IMG/VR virus record: IMGVR_UViG_3300027917_000135
Coordinates: 1 to 29,629 of that record
DNA length: 29,629 bases
Direction: 5' to 3' (one strand)
DNA from: a virus
A model generated the notes under the pieces. The model was not told the DNA's origin and made no database searches. It worked only from the letters and a program-made list of their open reading frames with translations. Shown piece by piece: positions 22,961 through 29,629 of the stretch. Made by a program: the position numbers and the translations under genes. Each line of letters opens with the position of its first letter. The stretch's first letter is position 1.

Positions 22961-23956
22961 ATGTATATTGATGAAAAATACATTGATTTATTATCCCCAC
23001 AACTTAATAAATTCAAAAAGGTAAAGTCTGGTCTATACAATTTTAGATGTCCTTTTTGTGGTGACTCTAAAAAGAATAAAAATAGGGCAAGAGGTTACTT
23101 ATATACAGTTGAGAATAAAATAAACTTTAAGTGTCATAACTGTGAAGCTAGTATGTCACTCAAAAACTTCATGAGGGAAGTAGATGAAACTCTATACAAA
23201 AGTTATGCTTTAGAGTTGTTTAAAGAGCGAAGTAATTCAGATTCTGTAGAAAGAGATAGTTCAACTTCTTTAGAGTTACCTACTCCGGTGTTTAAAAAAA
23301 AACTCAATCTCCCATTAGCTAGTGAAGTAGAAGTTGCCAATCAATACTTACTTAAGAGGCATATTGATCCAAGTAAGTTTTATTATTCTGAAGGGTTTAA
23401 GTCTTGGATTAATAAGTTAACTAATACTCAAAAGTTTAGTGAAAAGAGTTTGTATTATGATGATGAAAGAATTGTAATACCTATGTATGATGTAAATAAA
23501 AATTTGATTGGAGTGCAGGGTAGATGCATTACCTCCAATCAGGTGAAATACATCACAATTATGTTGAATGAAAAACATCCTAAAGTTTATGGGTTAGAAA
23601 CAATAAATAAAGAGGAAACAATCTATATTGCGGAAGGTCCATTTGATTCTACATTTATACCTAATTCAATCGCAATGTGTGGATCTGATATTTCGCTTGA
23701 TTCATTAAAATTAAAATCAAAATTAGTCTATGTCCTAGACAATGAACCTAGGAATAGGGAAATTTTGTCTAAAATTCTAAAATTAATCAATAATAATGAA
23801 TATGTAGTTATTTGGCCGGATACTATAATTGAAAAAGATATTAATAAAATGATACAAGAAGGAATGTCTAAAGAACAAGTTCTAGCTATCATTAAAGAAA
23901 ATACTTTTTCGGGACTGACCGCAAAATTAAAATTTAATCAATGGAAAAAAGTTTAA
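22961..23956 (+). CDS. 61: DNA primase gp61
   Basis: 331 residues (T4 gp61: 342). The N-terminal zinc ribbon is C30-P-F-C33 ... C58-H-N-C61, and a Toprim-like core shows YIAEGPFDSTF (catalytic glutamate) and VLDNEPRN. It makes the RNA primers for lagging-strand synthesis together with gp41. It is separated from gp41 by the virion-like block. Confidence 0.9.
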   Translation: MYIDEKYIDLLSPQLNKFKKVKSGLYNFRCPFCGDSKKNKNRARGYLYTVENKINFKCHNCEASMSLKNFMREVDETLYKSYALELFKERSNSDSVERDSSTSLELPTPVFKKKLNLPLASEVEVANQYLLKRHIDPSKFYYSEGFKSWINKLTNTQKFSEKSLYYDDERIVIPMYDVNKNLIGVQGRCITSNQVKYITIMLNEKHPKVYGLETINKEETIYIAEGPFDSTFIPNSIAMCGSDISLDSLKLKSKLVYVLDNEPRNREILSKILKLINNNEYVVIWPDTIIEKDINKMIQEGMSKEQVLAIIKENTFSGLTAKLKFNQWKKV

Positions 23957-23970
23957 GTAGGGTTTAATTT

Positions 23971-25023
23971 ATGAACAAAGATACTAAAGTAGTAAAGAGA
24001 TCTGGAAATCAAGAATATCTAGATCTGAATAAATTACATATAATGGTAGAAGAAGCATGTAAAGATTTAGCTGGGGTATCTGCTTCACAAGTTGAGATAA
24101 CTTCTGGAATTCAGTTTTATGATGGTATTACAACAAAAGAAATTCAAGAGATTTTAATTCGTTCTGCATCAGATTTAATCAGTCTTGAGCATCCAAACTA
24201 TCAATATGTTGCTGCAAGACTTCTTTTGTTTTCAATTCGTAAACAGATTTATGGTCGTCAAAGAGACCTTCCTGATCTAGAAACACATATTATTAATTGT
24301 GTTCAATCTAAAGTATATGATGAAGAAATCCTCTCAAATTATTCTAAAGAAGAGATTGAAAAAGCTAACACTTACATCGATCATGAACGGGACATGCTAT
24401 TCACTTACGCAGGTTTACGTCAGGTCGTTGATAAATACCTTGTGCAAGATCGAAGCAGTGGTGGAGTATATGAAACTCCACAGTTTATGTACATGATGAT
24501 TGCTTTGACTAAGTTCTCAAGATACCCTAAAGAAATTAGATTATCTTATGTTAAGAGGTATTACGATGCGATTTCCAAACACAAAATCAACATTCCTACA
24601 CCAATCATGGCAGGGGTTAGAACCTCACTTCGTCAATTTGCAAGTTGCGTTCTTGTTGATGTTGATGACACCCTCCCTAGTATTGAGTCTAGTGATTCTG
24701 CAATCTTTAGGTATGTTGCGCAAAGAGCAGGAATTGGTATCAACCCAGGCAGAATCCGTGGCATCAACAGTAAAATCAGAGGTGGAGAAGTTATTCACAC
24801 AGGTGTTATTCCATTCCTCAAAAAGTTTGAAGCAACTGTCAGATCTTGCACTCAAAATGGCATCAGAGGTGGATGTTTTGACTCAGAATCTGAAGTTTTG
24901 ATAGTAGAATCTATTGAAATTGATGGAAAAACATATGATATGGATGATGAGATTGATGGGGTTAAAGTTATTGATATTATAAATAATCATAACGGAAATA
25001 ATACCATTATGCATAAAGAATAA
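23971..25023 (+). CDS. nrdA: ribonucleotide reductase NrdA, part 1, fused to intein-1 N-fragment
   Basis: 350 residues. Residues 1-301 are NrdA: an ATP-cone (VVKRSGNQEYLDLNKL onward), then the ten-stranded barrel start with the catalytic-pair cysteine in FASCVLVDVDD, ending CTQNGIRGG. Residue C302 begins an intein: CFDSESEVLIVES is block A, then 49 residues in all to the stop (24874-25020). The extein resumes as SATVHFPIWHQE at 26414. A homing endonuclease gene starts on the very next base after the stop (TAAATG). Class I alpha subunits reduce NDPs to dNDPs. Confidence 0.93.
   Translation: MNKDTKVVKRSGNQEYLDLNKLHIMVEEACKDLAGVSASQVEITSGIQFYDGITTKEIQEILIRSASDLISLEHPNYQYVAARLLLFSIRKQIYGRQRDLPDLETHIINCVQSKVYDEEILSNYSKEEIEKANTYIDHERDMLFTYAGLRQVVDKYLVQDRSSGGVYETPQFMYMMIALTKFSRYPKEIRLSYVKRYYDAISKHKINIPTPIMAGVRTSLRQFASCVLVDVDDTLPSIESSDSAIFRYVAQRAGIGINPGRIRGINSKIRGGEVIHTGVIPFLKKFEATVRSCTQNGIRGGCFDSESEVLIVESIEIDGKTYDMDDEIDGVKVIDIINNHNGNNTIMHKE
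24874..25020 (+). mobile_element. split intein 1, N-fragment (49 residues)
   Basis: Begins with the nucleophilic cysteine after RGG and contains only block A. Block B is not here but on the C-fragment, so the break is much earlier than the usual site between blocks B and F. Confidence 0.85.
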
Positions 25024-26019
25024 ATGGAAAACTTAATTTGGACCTCGGAAAATCTTAAAAAAAGTAAGTCTCCATTTAGTATATACTTTTATCTTAAAAA
25101 AACGGATGGAGATTATAATAGTGCTAAAAAACTTTATGATGATTTTTTAGAAAAAAAATCTCCATTTAGGGATCCAAAAAATAGACCCAATACTATTGAT
25201 TATTGGGTCTTTAGGGGTTATTCCGAAGATGATGCTAAACTAAAAGTTAGTGAGGTTCAATCAAAACCTATTGATTTGAATGAATATATCAAAAAATATG
25301 GAGAAGAAGAAGGATTAGAAAAATACAATAAAAGAAAAGAGAATCTACAAAATAGATTTGAAGTAGAAATTAAGAATACGCAAACAAAAATACAATGTGA
25401 TTATGATACTGCCTATGATATTGTGTGCAACAAAAAACGAAAATGTTCTCCAAGAACTCTTGACTATTGGATGTCTAAGGGATTTTCAATGGAAGAATCC
25501 AAAGAATTAGTATCTAAACATCAAAAAGAAAATAGTCCAAGATCTGTTTATTATTGGGTTAAAATCGGATATAGTGAAGATGATGCATTAATTAAAGTTA
25601 GAGAATATCAAGATAATATATCAATAGAATCTATTTCAAAAAGATATTCTTGTGATAAAATGACTGCACTTGATATACAAGAATCTATTCTTGAAAAGGT
25701 AAAATTTACAAGAATCAAAAAGAATATGAATATTGATATTGCTAATGATTATGAATATTTTGTTTATAAGAAATTGGTAAATAAAGAAACTCAAAAAACT
25801 TTAAGACTGAATAAAAAAACATTTGTTAAAAAAAATAAATCAGATTCTTTAGATCATAAGTATAGTATTTTTTGGGGGTTTTATAATGACGTTCCTGCAA
25901 AAATAATTGGTTCAATTCATAATTTAGAATATATTTCTTTATCTGAAAATTGTAAAAAACAAACAAATTGCTCTATAGATCTTAAAACTTTATTGGAAAG
26001 GTATGAAAATGGAAATTAA
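25024..26019 (+). CDS. free-standing homing endonuclease inside split intein 1
   Basis: 331 residues. Three copies of a module of about 23 residues, T-[IL]-D-Y-W-x-x-x-G-[YF]-S-[EM]-[DE]-[DE], at about 57-79, 145-167 and 174-196, look like DNA-reading helices. A KYGEEEGLEKYNKR segment lies between them. The C-terminus has an HNH-like nuclease signature: D277-H278-K, then N300-L-E and N309-x-x-K. No LAGLIDADG motif is seen. The composition is very A-rich compared with the flanking NrdA coding sequence. It would cut intein-free nrdA alleles to spread the whole arrangement. Confidence 0.82.
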   Translation: MENLIWTSENLKKSKSPFSIYFYLKKTDGDYNSAKKLYDDFLEKKSPFRDPKNRPNTIDYWVFRGYSEDDAKLKVSEVQSKPIDLNEYIKKYGEEEGLEKYNKRKENLQNRFEVEIKNTQTKIQCDYDTAYDIVCNKKRKCSPRTLDYWMSKGFSMEESKELVSKHQKENSPRSVYYWVKIGYSEDDALIKVREYQDNISIESISKRYSCDKMTALDIQESILEKVKFTRIKKNMNIDIANDYEYFVYKKLVNKETQKTLRLNKKTFVKKNKSDSLDHKYSIFWGFYNDVPAKIIGSIHNLEYISLSENCKKQTNCSIDLKTLLERYENGN

Positions 26020-26413
26020 AATAAATCTCACAAAGAAAAAAATCTCTAATATTTCTGTGGGAGATAATGTTTATTGTTATGATGAATTTAATGACTTGTT
26101 TTGTGTAAATAAAGTTTCTAATACTTTTACACCAACTATCAAAAAGAATTATCAAGAAAAAATCATTATTGGTGATAAAGAAACATTGTATACTTCAAGT
26201 ATTCATCCTTTTTATGATTCTAAAAATAAAGTATGGAAGGAAGCACAGGAAATTGAAGATATTTATGGAATAGATGAAACTGGTAAAGAAGTGATTGTTA
26301 AAAACGATCATTCTTATACTTCACAAATTGATGAAACTTTTTATGATTTTACTGTAGATCATTATCATAATTATTTTGTTGGTAAAAATAATACTTTTGT
26401 TTTAACTCATAAT
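26003..26413 (+). mobile_element. split intein 1, C-fragment (about 137 residues)
   Basis: Carries blocks B, F and G. The final residues VLTHN followed by S are a canonical intein C-terminus and +1 nucleophile. Confidence 0.85.
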
Positions 26414-27715
26414 TCTGCAACTGTCCATTTTCCAATATGGCATCAAGAAATAGAAGATATTTTAGTTCTTAAAAACAATAAAGGAACTGAAGATAATCGT
26501 GTTCGTAAATTAGACTATTCAATTCAATTAAGTAAAATATTCTATGAAAGGTTTATTCAAGACGGTGAAATTACACTTTTCTCCCCGCATGATGTACCTG
26601 GATTATATGATTCTTTTGGAACGGACAAGTTTGACGATCTCTATGTTTCATATGAGAAAGATCCGACCATTAAGAAAAAGACTGTTAAGGCACAAGAACT
26701 TATTCTTACTCTCCTCAAAGAACGTGCTGAAACGGGTCGTATCTATATTATGAACATTGACCATTGTAATTCTCATAGTTCATTTAAGGATCAGATTACA
26801 ATGTCAAACCTTTGCGCCGAAATAACTTTGCCGTCTACACCACTTCAACACATTGATGATGACAATGAATCCGAAATCGCAACGTGCATTCTATCTGCAA
26901 TCAACGTTGGTAAAGTGAAGTCTGATGAAGAATTGGAAGAACTTTGTGATCTTGCAGTTCGTTCTTTAGATGAACTGATTGACTATCAAGATTATCCAGT
27001 TAAGGCAGCAGAAAACTTCACAAAACGTCGTCGTGCTCTTGGAATTGGTTATATTGGTCTTGCTCATTACCTCGCAAAACTTGGATTTAATTACGATTCT
27101 CAAGAAGCATGGGATGCTGTTCATAGTCTTTCTGAAAGTTTTCAGTATTACCTATTAAAGGCATCTAATCAACTTGCAAAAGAAAAGGGTCATTGTGAAT
27201 ACTTTAGTCGTACTAAGTATGCTGAAGGAATTCTTCCAATTGATACCTATAAAAAAGAAGTAGACAAAATTTCATCAATTCCATTACAGCATGATTGGGA
27301 ATCTCTTAGGGCATCTATCCTACAATACGGTCTTAGGAACTCAACATTGTCCGCACAAATGCCAAGTGAATCTTGTCTTTTTTGGGAACATAAAATAATG
27401 ACTTCAGAAGGTGAATTTGATTTTCACCAAATTTGCGAAATGAATAATATTGATTGGAAAACAATTGAAATGAAGGATCTTGTTGGGTGGCATAATTTGA
27501 TTAATCCAATTCAAGTACCAACTTTAGATGGTCGTAAACAAGTTGATAAAATTTATTATAACGGTATGAAAGAGGTTATTACTTTAGTTATGGAAAATGG
27601 GAAGGAAATTAAATGTACTCCTACTCATAAGTTTTTGGTTAAAGGTGAATTTGAGAATGAAATTTGGAAATGTGCTTGTGATTTGACTGAGGATGATGAT
27701 ATAATGGAGTTCTGA
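26003..27715 (+). CDS. nrdA: NrdA middle part flanked by intein-1 C-fragment and intein-2 N-fragment
   Basis: 570 residues in three segments. Residues 1-137 (26003-26413) are the C-part of intein 1: ISVGDNVYCYDE, block B-like LYTSSIHPFYD, block F FYDFTVDHYHNYFVG, and the H-N end, with Ser at +1. Residues 138-457 (26414-27373) are NrdA extein, including NLCAEITLPSTP and ATCILSAINVG, which carry the catalytic cysteines, ending AQMPSES. Residues 458-570 (27374-27712) are the N-part of intein 2, starting CLFWEHKIM. The start overlaps the endonuclease gene by 17 nt; an ATG at 26009 is also possible and better spaced from AAAGG. This ORF must splice at both ends. Confidence 0.92.
   Translation: MKMEIKINLTKKKISNISVGDNVYCYDEFNDLFCVNKVSNTFTPTIKKNYQEKIIIGDKETLYTSSIHPFYDSKNKVWKEAQEIEDIYGIDETGKEVIVKNDHSYTSQIDETFYDFTVDHYHNYFVGKNNTFVLTHNSATVHFPIWHQEIEDILVLKNNKGTEDNRVRKLDYSIQLSKIFYERFIQDGEITLFSPHDVPGLYDSFGTDKFDDLYVSYEKDPTIKKKTVKAQELILTLLKERAETGRIYIMNIDHCNSHSSFKDQITMSNLCAEITLPSTPLQHIDDDNESEIATCILSAINVGKVKSDEELEELCDLAVRSLDELIDYQDYPVKAAENFTKRRRALGIGYIGLAHYLAKLGFNYDSQEAWDAVHSLSESFQYYLLKASNQLAKEKGHCEYFSRTKYAEGILPIDTYKKEVDKISSIPLQHDWESLRASILQYGLRNSTLSAQMPSESCLFWEHKIMTSEGEFDFHQICEMNNIDWKTIEMKDLVGWHNLINPIQVPTLDGRKQVDKIYYNGMKEVITLVMENGKEIKCTPTHKFLVKGEFENEIWKCACDLTEDDDIMEF
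27374..27712 (+). mobile_element. split intein 2, N-fragment (113 residues)
   Basis: Starts with Cys after MPSES and contains block A plus block B (IKCTPTHKFLV), ending LTEDDDIMEF: a conventional N-intein length. Confidence 0.87.
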
Positions 27716-27721
27716 TTATAA

Positions 27722-27769
27722 AGCGTAAATGCCTAAAAACACAAATAAAATATAGAGGGCATCTACGCT
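27722..27769 (+). repeat. inverted repeat / stem-loop before the second homing endonuclease
   Basis: agcgtaaatgcc (27722-27733) pairs with ggcatctacgct (27758-27769), 11 of 12 positions, with a 24-nt loop. It fills the only gap between intein-2 N-fragment and the endonuclease gene, and ends 10 bases before the ATG. Confidence 0.75.
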
Positions 27770-27779
27770 ATTTACACTT

Positions 27780-28856
27780 ATGCAAAAAATATGCAAAATT
27801 CTTACTAATAAATTTAATGTTACAGATCCGAAAAGTTTTATTCAAGAAATAAAAAAAACTGGATATGTAACAAAGAACTATCGTTTTCTTGAAAATATTT
27901 TTTTAGAACTTCCTCCTGAAAAATTTAACCAAAAAATTATATTAAAATTAGTTAAATTTGTCTCTGAGTATAAAAAATCAAAAATTTCATTATCATACGA
28001 ACCTATGTATTGGTCTTTGCGAAAAAATATTCCATTAGATGAATCGCAAAAAATTGTAGATGATTACAAATCAAACAAATCAACTTCTAAAAATGGATTT
28101 ATAAAAAGACACGGAAAAAATAAAGGAAGTGAGATGTATCAAACTTTTCAAAAAAGTAGTGCATATTCATCTTCCGATGAGTGGTTTATTAAAAAATATG
28201 GAGAAAAGTGGAAAGAACAAAAAGAATACGATATGCGTCGTAAATCAAAAAGGTGTTTAGAATACTGGACTTATCGTGGTTATACCTTAGAAGAATCCAA
28301 AATAAAAGTATGCGAATATCAAATATCCACATCCGGTGTTCATAAAAAATATTATGAAGAAAGAGGTTATAGTGATGAAGAAATTAATGTGATTTTAACT
28401 CATATTAATCATAAGAAGAAAAATCATATAAGAAATACTAATTATCTAAAAGAAAAATATCCAGATTCTTGGAAGGAAATATATTTAGAATCTTCTGAGA
28501 AATATAGAAAAAGAATGGAAGAATTAGGAGTTTGGATTGAAAAAAGTATTATTGATGATTTTAAGAAATATAAAAGTCTTGTAAATAGATATACGAATGA
28601 AAGTTTATTATTTTATGGTAAACTTGTTGAAAAGTTAGAAATGAGATCTAAAGATTTCCATTTAGATCATAAGTATTCAATTAAAATGGGATTTATTAAC
28701 GACATTGATCCTAAAATTATAGGATCGGTGATTAATGTGGAAATCATTCCATCAAAAATTAATTCTTCTAAAAAAGAAAAATGTTCAATCACAAAACAAC
28801 AATTAATTAAAGAATACACCAAATTTAAGGAGAAAAATGAAAGTAAAGCAAATTAA
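27780..28856 (+). CDS. free-standing homing endonuclease inside split intein 2
   Basis: 358 residues, paralogous to the endonuclease at 25024. The C-terminal nuclease signature is D296-H297-K, then N319-V-E and N328-x-x-K-K. The modules CLEYWTYRGYTLEESKIKV (about 159-177) and a looser EPMYWSLRK...DESQKIV (about 74-93) recur, with FIKRHGKNKGSEMY and FIKKYGEKWKEQ between them. The N-terminal 70 residues are unique. Very A-rich. The stop lies 20 nt inside the next ORF. Confidence 0.82.
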   Translation: MQKICKILTNKFNVTDPKSFIQEIKKTGYVTKNYRFLENIFLELPPEKFNQKIILKLVKFVSEYKKSKISLSYEPMYWSLRKNIPLDESQKIVDDYKSNKSTSKNGFIKRHGKNKGSEMYQTFQKSSAYSSSDEWFIKKYGEKWKEQKEYDMRRKSKRCLEYWTYRGYTLEESKIKVCEYQISTSGVHKKYYEERGYSDEEINVILTHINHKKKNHIRNTNYLKEKYPDSWKEIYLESSEKYRKRMEELGVWIEKSIIDDFKKYKSLVNRYTNESLLFYGKLVEKLEMRSKDFHLDHKYSIKMGFINDIDPKIIGSVINVEIIPSKINSSKKEKCSITKQQLIKEYTKFKEKNESKAN

Positions 28857-28941
28857 ATTTACAGGAGAAGCACTTCCAACCTATGATATAGAAGTTCCTG
28901 ATGTTCATCACTATAATTGTGAGGGACTAGTTTCTCATAAC
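28837..28941 (+). mobile_element. split intein 2, C-fragment (35 residues)
   Basis: A 35-residue C-intein ending in H-N before Ser, the standard length for naturally split inteins. Confidence 0.88.
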
Positions 28942-29382
28942 AGTTCAGTAGTATCAAACGCAACCAATGGAATTGAACCCCCCAGAGACTTCTTGTCCAT
29001 TAAGAAATCCAAAAAAGGTCCTCTTAAGCAAATTGTTCCACAGTATCAATCTCTTAAGAACCATTATACGCTTCTTTGGGATATGCCTAGCAATCATGGT
29101 TATATCAATATTGTTGCTGTGATGCAGAAGTTCTTTGACCAAGCAATTTCTGCTAATACCAGTTATAATCCAGAGAACTACCCAAATAATGAGGTTCCTG
29201 TGAGTGTTCTTGCACATGATTTACTGTATTATTATTCAGTTGGTGCAAAAACACTTTATTATCAAAATACTTATGATATTAAATCTGATGAGGTAGTAGA
29301 TGACCCAAAACAAGAACTTCAATCTTTACTAAATGACATGTCAAAATCTGATCAAGAAAATTGTGAGAGTTGCACTGTTTAA
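28837..29382 (+). CDS. nrdA: intein-2 C-fragment fused to NrdA C-terminal part
   Basis: 181 residues. Residues 1-35 (28837-28941) are the C-intein with block F YDIEVPDVHHYNCEG and the end LVSHN, +1 Ser. The extein then runs SSVVSNATNGIEPPR to the C-terminus, which ends in NCESCTV: the redox cysteine pair that reloads the active site. AAGGAG lies just before the ATG. Joined with the other parts, NrdA would be 301+320+146 = 767 residues, close to the usual size (T4 NrdA 754). Confidence 0.92.
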   Translation: MKVKQIKFTGEALPTYDIEVPDVHHYNCEGLVSHNSSVVSNATNGIEPPRDFLSIKKSKKGPLKQIVPQYQSLKNHYTLLWDMPSNHGYINIVAVMQKFFDQAISANTSYNPENYPNNEVPVSVLAHDLLYYYSVGAKTLYYQNTYDIKSDEVVDDPKQELQSLLNDMSKSDQENCESCTV

Positions 29383-29385
29383 ATT

Positions 29386-29629
29386 ATGTTAAATAAAACT
29401 ACGCAGAAAGAAACAAGTATGGAATTTAAGGTATCTTCTATAGAGCATTCCACCGAAATCAAAGGAATGACCGTATTTAATCCAGAAAAAGTAGATACCA
29501 AAAAGTCACCTATGTTTTTTGGAAAACCTTTAGGAATTCAAAGGTATGATTCTTATAAGTATCCAATTTTTGATAAACTTACAACGCAACAACTAGGCTA
29601 TTTCTGGAGACCTGAAGAGGTCTCCCTCC
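29386..29629 (+). CDS. nrdB: ribonucleotide reductase beta subunit NrdB (partial, runs off the window)
   Basis: 81 codons are visible from ATG 29386; an in-frame ATG at 29419 is an alternative start. FFGKPLGIQRYD, YPIFDKLTTQQLGYFW and RPEEVSL match the N-terminal region of class Ia NrdB. The diiron ligands and radical tyrosine lie beyond the window. It follows nrdA by three bases. Confidence 0.9.
   Translation, partial: MLNKTTQKETSMEFKVSSIEHSTEIKGMTVFNPEKVDTKKSPMFFGKPLGIQRYDSYKYPIFDKLTTQQLGYFWRPEEVSL

Noticed and set aside
24978-24985. TATAAATA within intein 1 N-fragment
   Set aside because: Within coding sequence of an early-type gene; 39 bases before the endonuclease ATG, so a late start for that gene is possible, but the A/T-rich context makes chance likely.
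25024-28856. LAGLIDADG or GIY-YIG class for the two endonucleases
   Set aside because: Neither motif is visible; the D-H-K...N...N-x-x-K pattern is nearer to HNH.
1-29629. tRNA genes, CRISPR arrays, insertion sequences, photosynthesis genes
   Set aside because: None could be recognised by eye in the gaps or reading frames; a tRNAscan run would be needed to exclude tRNAs fully.

Overview
This window is part of the genome of a T4-like marine cyanophage (a myovirus infecting Synechococcus or Prochlorococcus). The evidence is AT-rich DNA, nearly every gene on the + strand with ATGA-type overlaps, the T4 replisome order (gp45, gp44, gp62, regA, gp43, uvsX, gp41, later gp61, nrdA, nrdB), cyanophage companions (CobS-like ATPase, Hsp20, MazG), and T4-type late promoters (TATAAATA) in front of virion-like genes. 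No tRNA, CRISPR array, photosynthesis gene or insertion sequence was recognised.

Layout. 1-3.5 kb: tail of an upstream gene, then a large HEXXH/VWA protein and its CobS/MoxR AAA+ partner. 3.6-7.1 kb: a DUF3310-like protein, sliding clamp, a small HEXXH protein, a small membrane protein, the clamp loader (gp44/gp62) and the RegA translational repressor. 7.2-8.35 kb: Hsp20 and two small tandem paralogues. 8.36-14.3 kb: DNA polymerase gp43, broken into two ORFs (exonuclease plus motif A; motifs B and C) separated by about 3 kb that carry a small membrane protein, a DRB0094-type RNA ligase, a membrane-anchored unknown, a ClpS adaptor and a calcineurin-like phosphoesterase. 14.3-17.1 kb: UvsX, gp41 helicase, MazG. 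17.15-22.96 kb: a block of virion-like genes, including a nucleotidyltransferase with a capsid-targeting-like N-terminus and a dockerin-like/DUF3008-like protein, with several late promoter matches. 22.96-29.6 kb: gp61 primase, then ribonucleotide reductase alpha subunit NrdA in three ORFs, and the start of NrdB.

The most striking region is nrdA. Its three pieces are joined by two different split inteins, and the gap in each intein holds a free-standing homing endonuclease gene. The two endonucleases share an HNH-like C-terminal domain and repeated YW..GY modules. The first intein is split unusually early: block A alone (49 residues) is on the N-part, and block B lies on the C-part. Mature NrdA after two trans-splicing events would be about 767 residues. 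gp43 is also split but shows no intein. Instead the broken ends carry short amphipathic, heptad-like tails that might hold the halves together.

How it works together: clamp, loader, polymerase, UvsX, helicase and primase form the replisome; NrdA/NrdB and MazG shape nucleotide pools; RegA tunes translation; Hsp20, ClpS and the CobS/VWA pair probably act on protein folding, turnover or metal loading in the host; the late block contributes particle proteins, possibly including an injected enzyme.
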